DNA from: Undibacterium sp. YM2
GTDB taxonomy: Bacteria > Pseudomonadota > Gammaproteobacteria > Burkholderiales > Burkholderiaceae_D
Length of the DNA stretch: 64,000 nt
Assembly (NCBI RefSeq): GCF_009937975.1
Contig: NZ_AP018441.1
Span: 5,394,001 to 5,458,000, forward strand
Direction: 5' to 3'
Shown here: positions 39,670 through 48,701 of the stretch, piece by piece
Position numbering within the stretch: the first letter of the stretch is position 1
How the letters are laid out: the number at the start of each line of letters is the position of its first letter
Notes under the pieces: model-generated
Databases searched by the model: none
Told to the model about the DNA's origin: nothing
The model's input: the letters and a program-made list of their open reading frames with translations, nothing else
Translations under genes and position numbers: made by a program

Positions 39670-39802
39670 ATTCAAAAAAGCTCGTCCAGTGTATTTAGTT
39701 TGCGCAAAGCAAAGGCGAGCCCGCAGTGATTTTCAAAACCCGTTATAGTATCAGGTTGCACGCCTACTTCCTCCAATTCGGCCCAAATTCAGCACAGAGA
39801 TT

Positions 39803-42742
39803 ATGACGACACGCACAAAAGCAGCAAAAGCGCCCAAACCGGCAGAAATCGACTTTGATGCCAGTGATGTTCAATTGGCACAAAAACGCGAATTGATACG
39901 TGTACGCGGCGCACGTACCCACAACCTGAAAAATATCAGCATAGACTTGCCGCGCAATAAACTGGTGGTCATCACCGGCCTGTCTGGTTCGGGCAAGTCT
40001 TCACTGGCTTTTGATACCCTTTATGCAGAAGGCCAGCGCCGCTATGTAGAATCACTGTCTGCCTATGCGCGCCAGTTTTTGCAATTGATGGAAAAACCGG
40101 ACGTGGACTTGATCGAGGGCTTGTCACCGGCCATCTCCATTGAGCAAAAAGCCACTTCGCATAATCCACGTTCTACTGTTGGCACGGTCACCGAGATACA
40201 TGATTACCTGCGTCTGCTGTATGCACGCGTGGGTACGCCATATTGCCCGGATCACCCGGAGAACCCGCTGGCTGCGCAATCTGTCTCGCAAATGGTGGAT
40301 GCCGTGCTGGCCATGCCTGACGATACCAAACTCATGATACTCGCGCCTGTGGTTGCCAACCGCAAGGGCGAGCACATGGATTTGTTTGAGCAGATGCAGG
40401 CACAGGGCTTTATACGTTTTCGCGTACAGAGCGGCACGCATGAAGCGAAAATTTATGAAGTCGATAACCTGCCGAAGCTGAAGAAGACCGAGAAGCATTC
40501 TATTGATGTCGTCATCGACCGCGTCAAGGTAAAAGCGGACATCAAACAGCGTCTGGCCGAATCATTTGAAACCTGTTTGCGCCTGGCAAATGGCCGTGCC
40601 CTGATTGTGGATATGGACAGCAATCATGAGCAATTATTCTCGAACAAATTTGCCTGCCCTATTTGCGGTTATTCATTGCAGGAGCTGGAACCGCGTTTGT
40701 TCTCTTTCAATAATCCCATGGGTGCCTGCCCTGAATGTGATGGTCTTGGGCATATAGAATTTTTTGATCCCAAGCGCATCGTCGCATTCCCTAACTTGTC
40801 GCTGGCCAGTGGTGCGGTCAAGGGTTGGGACAGGCGCAACCAATTCTACTTCCAGATGCTGTCCAACCTGGCGGCATACTATGAATTTGATATTGATACG
40901 CCTTATGAACAATTGCCGGAATCTGCTCAGCAAATCATTTTGTATGGCTCAGGCAAACAGCAGATACCGTTTACCTATATCAATGAAAAAGGCCGTACTG
41001 TCATCAAGGAACATAGTTTTGAAGGTGTGGTGACGAATCTGCAACGCCGTTATCGCGAAACTGATTCCATGGCCGTCAAAGAAGAGCTGGCCAAGTTCAT
41101 CAATGAAAAACAATGCCCATCTTGCGATGGCGCACGCCTGCGTATAGAAGCGCGTTATGTCAAGGTGGGTACAGGCAAGCAGGAGAAGGCAATTTACGAT
41201 ATCAGCGCCATGCCTTTGCGCGAAACCCTGCATTTCTTTGAACACTTGAAATTGACTGGCTCCAAGCGCGATATCGCTGACCGCATCATCAAGGAAATCA
41301 CGGCACGCCTGACTTTCCTGAATAATGTCGGTCTCGATTATCTGTCGCTGGAACGCAGTGCCGATACCCTGTCTGGTGGTGAAGCACAGCGCATACGCCT
41401 GGCATCGCAAATTGGTTCTGGCCTGACTGGCGTCATGTATGTGCTGGATGAACCTTCTATTGGCTTGCATCAGCGCGACAATGACAGGCTTATCGATACG
41501 CTCAAGCACCTACGCGATATCGGCAATAGCGTGCTGGTGGTTGAGCATGACGAAGATGCGATACGTTGCGCCGACTTTGTGGTCGATATGGGTCTCGGTG
41601 CGGGCGTGCATGGCGGTGAAATTATCGCCCAGGGCACCCTGGCAGATATCATGGGCAACAAGCGTTCGCTGACAGCGCAATACCTCAGTGGTGCGCTGGA
41701 AATTGCCGTACCAAAGAAACGTACGAAAGCAGACCCGGCCAAGCAATTGCTGATTGCCGGTGCGCGCGGCAATAACCTCAAAAAAGTATCGATGAAATTG
41801 CCAGTTGGTTTGCTGACTTGCGTGACCGGTGTTTCTGGTTCAGGCAAATCGACGCTGGTGAATGACACGCTGTACCACGTCGCTGCGCGTCACTTGTATG
41901 GTTCTCAAACTGAACCGGCAACATTTGACCACGTCAGCGGCCTTGAGCATTTTGATAAAGTCATTTCTGTCGACCAGGCACCTATTGGTCGTACCCCACG
42001 TTCCAACCCTGCCACTTATACTGGCTTGTTCACACCTATACGTGATTTGTTCGCCACCGTGCCAACCGCAAAAGAACGTGGCTATAGCGCTGGCCGTTTC
42101 TCCTTCAACGTCAAGGGTGGCCGTTGCGAAGCCTGCCAGGGTGATGGCGTCATCAAGGTCGAGATGCATTTCCTGCCTGACGTGTATGTGCCTTGCGATG
42201 TCTGTCACGGCAAGCGCTATAACCGCGAAACTCTGGAAGTGCATTACAAGGGCAAGAATATCAATGAAGTGCTGGGTATGACGGTGGAAGATGCCCATGA
42301 ATTCTTCAAGGTTGTGCCTATCATAGCGCGCAAATTGCAAACCCTGCTGGATGTGGGCCTGGGTTATATACGCCTGGGGCAAAGTGCTACGACCCTGTCG
42401 GGTGGTGAGGCGCAACGCGTGAAGCTGTCGCTGGAATTATCCAAGCGCGATACTGGCCGCACCCTGTACATCCTTGATGAACCGACCACTGGTTTGCACT
42501 TCCATGATATCGCGCTGCTGTTGAAGGTCATACACAGATTGCGTGACCAGGGTAATACAGTCGTCATCATTGAGCATAATCTTGATGTCATCAAAACCGC
42601 TGACTGGCTCATTGATCTTGGCCCTGAAGGCGGCGCTGGTGGTGGCAAGATCATTGCGACAGGTACACCGGAAGAAGTGGCGGATAATCCTGAGAGTGTG
42701 ACTGGCAAGTACTTGCTGCCACTGTTGAAGAAATCAAAATAA
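39803..42742 (+). CDS. uvrA: Excinuclease ABC subunit A
   Basis: A 979-residue nucleotide-excision-repair damage sensor. Two ABC ATPase halves: Walker [16 protein letters not shown] near residue 62 and [15 protein letters not shown] near 680, each with a signature ([34 protein letters not shown]). Zinc sites are CPICGY...CPEC near residue 285 and CEACQG...CDVC near 775. The protein is about 40 residues longer than E. coli UvrA, mainly from a Lys/Ala-rich N-terminal extension. It diverges from the MFS gene; a clear LexA box was not found in the 133-bp gap. Confidence 0.97.
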   Translation: MTTRTKAAKAPKPAEIDFDASDVQLAQKRELIRVRGARTHNLKNISIDLPRNKLVVITGLSGSGKSSLAFDTLYAEGQRRYVESLSAYARQFLQLMEKPDVDLIEGLSPAISIEQKATSHNPRSTVGTVTEIHDYLRLLYARVGTPYCPDHPENPLAAQSVSQMVDAVLAMPDDTKLMILAPVVANRKGEHMDLFEQMQAQGFIRFRVQSGTHEAKIYEVDNLPKLKKTEKHSIDVVIDRVKVKADIKQRLAESFETCLRLANGRALIVDMDSNHEQLFSNKFACPICGYSLQELEPRLFSFNNPMGACPECDGLGHIEFFDPKRIVAFPNLSLASGAVKGWDRRNQFYFQMLSNLAAYYEFDIDTPYEQLPESAQQIILYGSGKQQIPFTYINEKGRTVIKEHSFEGVVTNLQRRYRETDSMAVKEELAKFINEKQCPSCDGARLRIEARYVKVGTGKQEKAIYDISAMPLRETLHFFEHLKLTGSKRDIADRIIKEITARLTFLNNVGLDYLSLERSADTLSGGEAQRIRLASQIGSGLTGVMYVLDEPSIGLHQRDNDRLIDTLKHLRDIGNSVLVVEHDEDAIRCADFVVDMGLGAGVHGGEIIAQGTLADIMGNKRSLTAQYLSGALEIAVPKKRTKADPAKQLLIAGARGNNLKKVSMKLPVGLLTCVTGVSGSGKSTLVNDTLYHVAARHLYGSQTEPATFDHVSGLEHFDKVISVDQAPIGRTPRSNPATYTGLFTPIRDLFATVPTAKERGYSAGRFSFNVKGGRCEACQGDGVIKVEMHFLPDVYVPCDVCHGKRYNRETLEVHYKGKNINEVLGMTVEDAHEFFKVVPIIARKLQTLLDVGLGYIRLGQSATTLSGGEAQRVKLSLELSKRDTGRTLYILDEPTTGLHFHDIALLLKVIHRLRDQGNTVVIIEHNLDVIKTADWLIDLGPEGGAGGGKIIATGTPEEVADNPESVTGKYLLPLLKKSK

Positions 42743-42759
42743 GGTAATGCCTTGATGTG

Positions 42760-42796
42760 AGGCGCTGTTCCTGCAAAGGAAACAGCGCCTTTTTTA
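42760..42796 (+). terminator. Intrinsic terminator of uvrA
   Basis: Stem AGGCGCTGTTCCT / AGGAAACAGCGCCT with a short GCAA loop, followed by TTTTTTATT. A textbook intrinsic terminator, 18 bases after the uvrA stop. Confidence 0.9.
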
Positions 42797-42910
42797 TTGA
42801 TGTTGCGTTGTGATGTTGCGTTGAGCGATGTGCATTTTCATGAGCGTACTTTAGGCTTGGTTATAATAGCTTTCAATCCGCAGCACATCAGTTCTGCAAT
42901 AACTAAAAAC

Positions 42911-43100
42911 AGGACTTACGCAAAATTGTCCCAGCAAGGCTATCGCTAAGGTAGCCTCCCTTGCAAGGGAGGCTCGTTACGTTGGCAGACAACATGTTGT
43001 CTGAAACCCCAACTACACCGTAGCGACGAAGTCAGTACTGTAGTACGCGGCTCCTAGGAGAGTCGCTGCAACGCAGCTGGGGCGGTTTTGCGTAAGTCCT
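42911..43100. mobile_element. MITE-like palindrome-rich element, 190 bp
   Basis: Bounded by 25-bp terminal inverted repeats (left AGGACTTACGCAAAATTG…CCAGC, 42911-42935; right 43076-43100) matching at 22 of 25 positions. The interior contains perfect palindromes: a 22-bp one at about 42950-42972 (core CCTCCCTTGCAAGGGAGG), an 18-bp one (CAGACAACATGTTGTCTG), GTACTGTAGTAC, and a GTAGCGAC…GTCGCTGC pair around CTCCTAGGAG. No coding capacity and no clear target duplication by eye. The element sits just upstream of pth. Confidence 0.75.
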
Positions 43101-43121
43101 ATACAAGATACCTGCTTAGCA

Positions 43122-43694
43122 ATGACCATACGCCTGATCGTTGGCCTGGGTAACCCCGGCCCTGAATATGAACAAACCCGTCACAATGCCGGTTTCTGGC
43201 TGGTAGATCAATTGCCAGCCAGCCTGCAAAGGGACAAGAATTTCAATGCCCTGGTAGGCAAGACGCGCATCGCCAACCAGGAAGTGTGGCTGCTGGAGCC
43301 ACAGACCTTCATGAACCGCTCGGGGCAATCGGTAGGCGCGATCTGCCGCTTCTACAAGATCACGCCAGACCAGGTACTGGTGGTGCATGATGAACTGGAT
43401 ATCATGCCTGGCATTGCCAAGCTCAAGCTCGGCGGCTCATCCGGCGGACATAATGGCCTCAAGGATATTACTGCGGCCCTGGGCACCCAGGATTACTGGC
43501 GTTTGCGCATAGGCATAGGCCACCCGCGCAGCCTGAATCTAACCCAGGGTGTAGCAGACTTTGTCTTGCACAGGCCACGCAAGGAAGAGCAGGGGCCGAT
43601 AGACGAAGCGATCGCCAATAGCCTGGCTGTGCTACCCTTGCTGGTTGAAGGCAAATTTCCTGAAGCGATGATGCAACTGCATACGACAAAATGA
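43122..43694 (+). CDS. pth: Peptidyl-tRNA hydrolase
   Basis: A 190-residue enzyme that releases peptidyl groups from tRNA. The catalytic residues are in [24 protein letters not shown] (Asn and His), [10 protein letters not shown] and [13 protein letters not shown]; the [13 protein letters not shown] segment is also diagnostic. Length is normal. Its stop overlaps the next start (ATGA). The MITE-like element ends 21 bp upstream of the start codon, so the pth promoter may lie within it. Confidence 0.97.
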   Translation: MTIRLIVGLGNPGPEYEQTRHNAGFWLVDQLPASLQRDKNFNALVGKTRIANQEVWLLEPQTFMNRSGQSVGAICRFYKITPDQVLVVHDELDIMPGIAKLKLGGSSGGHNGLKDITAALGTQDYWRLRIGIGHPRSLNLTQGVADFVLHRPRKEEQGPIDEAIANSLAVLPLLVEGKFPEAMMQLHTTK

Positions 43695-44794
43695 GTTCAG
43701 CGATACAAATCCATGCCGGTCGCAAAGCATACGCCCACTTGCGCGAGCATGGCTTGCGTGCGCAAGATATTGCCATCATCCCGGCAGCGGCGGGCGGCCC
43801 CAAGGGTTTGATCTTGCAGGCTCTGGATCAATGGATATTTGGTGAGTGGTTGCCAACTGCACCGCGTGAACGCACGCTGATCGGTGCATCTATCGGTGCC
43901 TGGCGCATGGCGGCAGCCAGCCATGCTGACCCTGTGGCAGCTTTCCAGCGTCTCGGTGATTTGTATTGTGAACAGCGTTACCCTGAAAAGCCCTCCGCCC
44001 AATATGTGACGCGCGAAATCCAGAATCTCTTGCACGACTTTATTGGCGGCCATGAGGCAGAAGTCGTCAACCAGCCCTTGCACAGGCTGCATTTGCTGGC
44101 AGTGCGTGGTCGTGGTTTGTTGACGGCACCACAATCGGTGAGCAAGGCCAAGGCTGGTTTTGTGGCCGCCACTTTTGCCAACCTGACTTCACGCTCGCGC
44201 CTGGCCAGGCATATGGACCGCGTTATCGTGGGTGACGAGCGTGACCCGCTGTTCTGGCTGAAAGCCAGGTTCGATGGTTTTGACACTCACTTCTGCCCGC
44301 TAAAGACTGATAACCTCGGCTGGTCGTTGCTGGCATCTGGCACCCTGCCGCTGATCATGGAGCCGGTAAGGAATATCCCGCATACGCCAGCAGGTACTTA
44401 CTGGGATGGCGGCATCATTGATTACCATCTGGCCTTGCCCTATTCGCGTGTGTCTGGCAGCAAGGATGGCGACCTGGTGCTCTACCCGCACTTTACCGAC
44501 CATATCGTACCCGGCTGGCTGGACAAGCCCTTGCCATGGCGCAGGGCAGGCATGGGCGCTAACCGCCAGTGGCTGGACAATGTGATCATGGTGTCACCGT
44601 CGCCGTCTTTCCTGAAGACGCTGACACGCGGCAAGCTGCCTGACCGTAAAGACTTTTTTTACTACGGCACGAATCATGATTTCCGTATCCAGAACTGGAA
44701 GCTGGCAATCAGCGAGAGTGCACGCATGCGCGACGACTTTGCAGCATTTGTTGAGAAACCAAATCTTGATCTGGTACAGGCTTTGAATTTTTAA
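43691..44794 (+). CDS. Patatin-like phospholipase
   Basis: A 367-residue Ser-Asp dyad hydrolase. The oxyanion-hole motif is AAAGGPKG (around residue 34), the nucleophile elbow is G-A-S-I-G ([11 protein letters not shown], serine near residue 65) and the catalytic aspartate is in [10 protein letters not shown], so the dyad is complete. No signal peptide or membrane helix is seen; cytoplasmic. It overlaps pth by 4 bp and ends on a TTAA shared with the stop of acpH on the other strand. The lipid substrate is not known. Confidence 0.9.
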   Translation: MSSAIQIHAGRKAYAHLREHGLRAQDIAIIPAAAGGPKGLILQALDQWIFGEWLPTAPRERTLIGASIGAWRMAAASHADPVAAFQRLGDLYCEQRYPEKPSAQYVTREIQNLLHDFIGGHEAEVVNQPLHRLHLLAVRGRGLLTAPQSVSKAKAGFVAATFANLTSRSRLARHMDRVIVGDERDPLFWLKARFDGFDTHFCPLKTDNLGWSLLASGTLPLIMEPVRNIPHTPAGTYWDGGIIDYHLALPYSRVSGSKDGDLVLYPHFTDHIVPGWLDKPLPWRRAGMGANRQWLDNVIMVSPSPSFLKTLTRGKLPDRKDFFYYGTNHDFRIQNWKLAISESARMRDDFAAFVEKPNLDLVQALNF

Positions 44795-45396
44795 GCTGGC
44801 AAAGATAATTTTTGTTCGCGCTGCTCGGCCACGTACTGAACAAGTTCAGGAAAAAATTCCAGGAAACCTTTGCTCAATGCATCGTAATTGCTGAGCAAAT
44901 CACCCAGGCCCGCACGCAGCAAATCACCATTCTTTGACAGCCTTTGCGAAGTGCGCGCTACGGCAATTCTGACGCCGTCAAATTCATGATAAGAGCCCAG
45001 CCAGTCCTGGCTCAGCATGCGCGGCAAGGCTGCCTGCAGATTATCAGGTAAGACTATTTTGGATTGTTCTTGCAGGGCACCATAAAACCGCTGTATCAAT
45101 TCGTGACGTGCAACAGGGCTAGCTTGTGGCCAATGCTGGCTCAACACATGGTCATAAAAGATATCCAGCAAGATGCCGGCATAGCGGCGGTGCTGGTCCT
45201 GGAACAAGGCTTTGGCCTGCAAGACGATGGGATGGCTGTCGGTATAGCTATCAACTTGCCTGTGGATTTGTATATCAGCCTGGATTTCAGGATGATAGAG
45301 CGCAGTGTCCTTGAGTTTGACAAAGTCACCGAGCAAGGCTCCCAGCATGGCTTTATCGCTATGCTGGGCCAGGTAGATGTGGGCAAGGTAATTCAT
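44791..45396 (-). CDS. acpH: Acyl carrier protein phosphodiesterase (AcpH/DUF479)
   Basis: A 201-residue HD-like protein that removes the phosphopantetheine group from ACP. The start MNYLAHIYLAQHSDKAMLGALLGDFVK is diagnostic of AcpH; other blocks are DSYTDSHPIV, YAGILLDIFYDHVLSQHW (metal-binding D and H). Its stop overlaps that of the patatin gene in convergent orientation. Confidence in the reaction rests on similarity to E. coli AcpH. Confidence 0.88.
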   Translation of the reverse strand: MNYLAHIYLAQHSDKAMLGALLGDFVKLKDTALYHPEIQADIQIHRQVDSYTDSHPIVLQAKALFQDQHRRYAGILLDIFYDHVLSQHWPQASPVARHELIQRFYGALQEQSKIVLPDNLQAALPRMLSQDWLGSYHEFDGVRIAVARTSQRLSKNGDLLRAGLGDLLSNYDALSKGFLEFFPELVQYVAEQREQKLSLPA

Positions 45397-45457
45397 ATTC
45401 GCTACAAGTATAGCTGGCTTTGTATTTACCTGCTTCTGCGTCCAGATTACCTTATCC

Positions 45458-45670
45458 CTATTCCTCTATTTGCTCGCCATCTTTATCGGCACCGTCAGAC
45501 GCTGTCTTGGCGGTGGGCACATGCCGCCCCTGTTGCTTCAATGCCTGCCTGAGCAGATACTCAACCTGGGCATTGGCACTGCGCAGCTCTTGCGCCGCCA
45601 TGCGTTCGATCTCGTTCCACAACAGGGGATCGATACGCAGGGGGAAGGATTTTTTTCCTGGGCTGGCCAT
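45458..45670 (-). CDS. Arc-like ribbon-helix-helix protein
   Basis: A 70-residue protein with an Arc-type DNA-binding fold: beta strand KKSFPLRIDPLLWNEIERMA, then helix ELRSANAQVEYLLRQALKQQG, followed by an acidic disordered tail (DGADKDGEQIEE). Its start shares one base with the stop of the membrane-protein gene upstream, so it belongs to the SPFH operon. It may regulate that operon; no toxin partner is evident, although similar proteins occur as antitoxins. Confidence 0.82.
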   Translation of the reverse strand: MASPGKKSFPLRIDPLLWNEIERMAAQELRSANAQVEYLLRQALKQQGRHVPTAKTASDGADKDGEQIEE

Positions 45671-46125
45671 TATCTGGCATTCAAACGTGGAGTGATATAA
45701 CTGAGCAGGCGCTGCGGATCTTGTGTACCCAGGCGCAGTGCCTTGCCATTGCGCAAAACCACCAGTATGGCGGTATTACCAGTGGCGTTATATAACATGC
45801 CTTTGCTTGTGAATCTGATGCCATACCCTTCCATCATGCTGGTAGTGGTGGCTTCTGCATAAGCAATATCCGACAGGGCAATTTTCCAGGAAGGAAAACC
45901 AATCAGACCAAAATGCCAGCGCAGATAACTTGCATCAACACTTATGGTCAAGGCTCCAAGTAAAGCCAGCAACAGCAGGCTCACCAGCGGCAAGGCCAGT
46001 TTGATGCCTGTCATTCCTGGCCCCAGGTATATCATTTGCACCGCGAGTAAGAGCACGGTACTGACAGGCAGGATAATCCACAGCAACTTCATCCACTGTT
46101 TTTCCACATAGACTGGATGTTCCAT
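45670..46125 (-). CDS. Small membrane protein with PH-like C-terminal domain
   Basis: A 151-residue protein with two transmembrane helices (LLWIILPVSTVLLLAVQMIYL and LALPLVSLLLLALLGALTISV), then a beta-rich soluble part (YLRWHFGLIGFPSWKIALSDIAYAEA, GYGIRFTSKGMLYNATG, AILVVLRNGKALRLGTQDPQRLLSYI), which looks like a bacterial PH domain. It lies between the SPFH gene (19 bp) and the RHH gene (1-base overlap). I do not know its function; partnership with the SPFH protein is inferred from the operon. Confidence 0.8.
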   Translation of the reverse strand: MEHPVYVEKQWMKLLWIILPVSTVLLLAVQMIYLGPGMTGIKLALPLVSLLLLALLGALTISVDASYLRWHFGLIGFPSWKIALSDIAYAEATTTSMMEGYGIRFTSKGMLYNATGNTAILVVLRNGKALRLGTQDPQRLLSYITPRLNAR

Positions 46126-46144
46126 TTTCTTGTCTCGCTACAAA

Positions 46145-47065
46145 TTAATTGTATAAAGTGCCGGTGTTGATGACGGGCTGGGTCTCTTTATCCGAGCACA
46201 GCACCACCAGCAAATTGCTGACCATGGCCGCTTTTCTTTCATCATCGAGTTCGCATATCTTGCGTTCTGACAGACCTTGCAAAGCGGCCTCCACCATGCT
46301 GACCGCACCATGCACGATTTTCTTGCGGGCGCTGATGATCGCTTCTGCCTGCTGGCGGCGCAACATGACCTGGGCAATTTCTGCGGCATAGGCCAGGTGT
46401 GTGAGCTTGGCGTCTTCTACATCAATGCCGGCTGCAGTAAAGCGCTTGTGCAATTCATCACGCATGGCACCGGCGACGACGTCCATGCCTGCGCGCAATG
46501 TGGTTTCGCCTTCAGCCAGGTCTTCGCCATCATCATAGGCATACTGGGTTGCCAGGTGGCGTATCGCTGCTTCAGACTGAATATTCACAAACCGCTCAAA
46601 ATCATCGACATTGTAAATCGCCAAGGCTGTGTCCTGCACCCGCCAGATAATGGCTGCACCAATTTCCACAGGATTGCCGCGCTTGTCATTCACCTTCAGC
46701 GGCGCAGTGTTCAAAGTACGGGCGCGCAGGCTGAGCTTGCGTTTGGAATAGAAAGGATTGACCCAGCGCAGGCCTTCGCTGCGGTCTGTGCCCTTGTATT
46801 GACCAAACAAGGACAACAAGGCCGCTTCATTCGGTTGCAGCATGTACAGGCCGGTGAGGATGAAAAGACCCAGCACCACAGCAGCCAGCCGCATCAGCAC
46901 GCCAGACAGGCTGGGCTGCCCAGCACTAAGCAGATCGATAAAACTATAGGCACCGCCTGCGACAAACAGCAAGCCCACGACAATCATGAAATAACCGTCC
47001 AGCGACGTAAGTGGGCGCTCTTGTATTAATTTTTTACCAGTCGCCGACACTGAGGTAGTACTCAT
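46145..47065 (-). CDS. SPFH/band 7 membrane protein
   Basis: About 306 residues, starting at ATG 47065 behind CAGGAG. Two N-terminal membrane helices (GYFMIVVGLLFVAGGAYSFIDLL; LAAVVLGLFILTGLYML) are followed by the SPFH domain (NEAALLSLFGQYKGTDRSEGLRWVNPFYSKRKLSLRARTLNT, AAIIWRVQDTALAIYNVDDFERFV) and a helical region (IAQVMLRRQQAEAIISARKKIVHG). Such proteins form oligomeric membrane microdomain scaffolds. First of three genes with a PH-like membrane protein and an RHH protein. Confidence 0.9.
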   Translation of the reverse strand: MSTTSVSATGKKLIQERPLTSLDGYFMIVVGLLFVAGGAYSFIDLLSAGQPSLSGVLMRLAAVVLGLFILTGLYMLQPNEAALLSLFGQYKGTDRSEGLRWVNPFYSKRKLSLRARTLNTAPLKVNDKRGNPVEIGAAIIWRVQDTALAIYNVDDFERFVNIQSEAAIRHLATQYAYDDGEDLAEGETTLRAGMDVVAGAMRDELHKRFTAAGIDVEDAKLTHLAYAAEIAQVMLRRQQAEAIISARKKIVHGAVSMVEAALQGLSERKICELDDERKAAMVSNLLVVLCSDKETQPVINTGTLYN

Positions 47066-47184
47066 ACTTTCTCCTGATAGATGGCACTTTGAAATCAAAG
47101 TGATATCACTTTAGTGCGCAGACATGGAATTGTCAAGGACGTTTATAAAATGAATGAAGTTACAGTTCAGCAGGCGAAAAATGA

Positions 47185-47219
47185 CAAAAAGGCTACTCTT
47201 TACGAATAGCCTTTCAGGT
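47185..47219 (-). terminator. Intrinsic terminator downstream of the second MFS gene
   Basis: Stem AAAGGCTA (47188-47195) / TAGCCTTT (47207-47214); on the minus strand the hairpin is followed by TTTTTGTCATT. It lies 37 bp after the MFS stop. Confidence 0.75.
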
Positions 47220-47250
47220 TGACGGACTTACGGTAAATATCTGCCGGTGT

Positions 47251-48560
47251 TCAGGATAGCGGGAACAAATTCTTCACGCGGTTACCGGCAAGCTGCTTGC
47301 TCGCCGCCAGCACAGACAGGCAAGTCCTGGGCTTGCAAGTGACGGCGGCAGGTTCGGCTGCCGTCTCGTTCTCGGGCACCTGCTCTTCAACTGGTTTGCT
47401 GCGGGTACCGGCAAAATACATAAGCACGCCCAGCATGGCAGCCGATATCAATACCCAGAACATGACATCACTGTGGAAATGCGCGAGCAGGAAACCGCAA
47501 ATCACAGGATTGAGTGCCGCGCCAAACATGGCCAGGCTCTGCGCCCCGTAATAACTGCCGCGCTTGTCGGCAGGGGCGATCATGTCGATGAACATATATT
47601 CACAGGGAATGACGATGACCTCACCTACGGTAAAGACCAGGGTTGCCAGCACCCAGCTCATGGCGCTGCCGGCATGCATAAAACCCAGCAAACCCACGGC
47701 ATACAAAGTGGCACCCAGACTGACCCAGCGGAACAGGTATTTTTGCTGCATCAGCTTACCTACCGGATATTGCAGAGTCACCACAGTCACTGCATTGGTG
47801 ATGAGGATAAATGGCAGCAATTGTGCCGTTGCCTGCGTGCCCTGGCTGACGATCAGGTATTGCGACAGATAACCCGAGACAAAACGGCCAAACACAAAGG
47901 ACGTGAGCACACTGCCCATGGAAAACAGGATAAGGCGGCGGTCACTTCTCAGCACGCGCATGGTTGCCCTGAAACCGGCAGGGCTGGATCTGCTTGCTTC
48001 TCCTGTCCTGGGTGCAGTGCCAGGCTTGCCCAGCACCTGCGACGCCAGCAGCGAAAATGCAGCCGCCATCCACAGGGGTCCGGACACCTTGATGGCAAAC
48101 AGCCAGGCACCCAGTACCGGCCCCAGGGCAAACGCCACATTGATCAGGGTGTAGTTCAGGGAAAATGCCTTTGGTCTTTGCTCAGGCGGCAACAGATCAG
48201 CCAGTGTGGCTTTCAGGGAAATACCGCGCAGGGTCAGTGCCGACTCTATGCACATCAGGACGAACAGTGCAGTCCATGCATTCGGCACTATCGTCAGCGT
48301 GGCCGTGCTGACAGCAACGACGATGCCAGCCAGTTTCATCAACAAATTCTTGCTGAGCCGGTCTGCCAGATAACCGGCATACAGGCTGAACAGGGTAGAA
48401 GAAAAAATACTCCCCCCAGGACCCAGCCTATGGTTTGCTGGTCAATACCGAGGTGCTCATAGAGGTACAGTGCCATGAAAGGCAGGGCAACGGCGCGCCC
48501 CATGACAAACACAAAAGAACTGAATAAAAGCCGGATTACGGCGGCGGGAAAGCGGGACAT
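47251..48560 (-). pseudogene. MFS transporter divergent from an SgrR-like gene, frameshifted
   Basis: A 436-residue exporter when read through. ATG 48560 (ribosome site AAGGA) encodes SRFPAAVIRLLFSSFVFVMGRAV and the first helices up to GWVLGGVFF; then the frame is lost and the rest, from LYAGYLADRLSKNLLMKLAG to the end at 47251, lies in another frame. One extra T in the T6 run (A6 at 48402-48407 on the plus strand) restores VFFFSTLFSLYAGYLADR (motif A-like), so a single base is missing. Divergent SgrR-like regulators are often paired with MFS exporters (sgrR-setA in E. coli). Sequencing error is possible. Confidence 0.87.
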
Positions 48561-48701
48561 CATCTTCCTTTTCTGTACATTCAACAACAGATGGGTACTG
48601 ATGTCAGACAGTATGATAAAAAAAGCTGAAAGGAAAAATGGATATAATTTAAAAAAATTTTTCCCCTTTTATGGGCCAGGCCAGCGCTTACACTATCCCG
48701 C

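Larger units (their letters stand above)
42743..43121. other. Gene-free region between uvrA and pth
   Basis: 379 bp with no open frame worth calling. It contains the uvrA terminator (42760-42796) and the MITE-like element (42911-43100); the remaining bases up to the pth start are too short for more than a promoter. Confidence 0.7.

Noticed and set aside
39670..39802. LexA (SOS) box ahead of uvrA
   Set aside because: No CTG-N10-CAG type sequence of acceptable quality was found by eye in the gap.
48561..48701. SgrS-like small RNA next to the SgrR-like gene
   Set aside because: No hairpin plus T-run in the gap; SgrS is known mainly from enterics.
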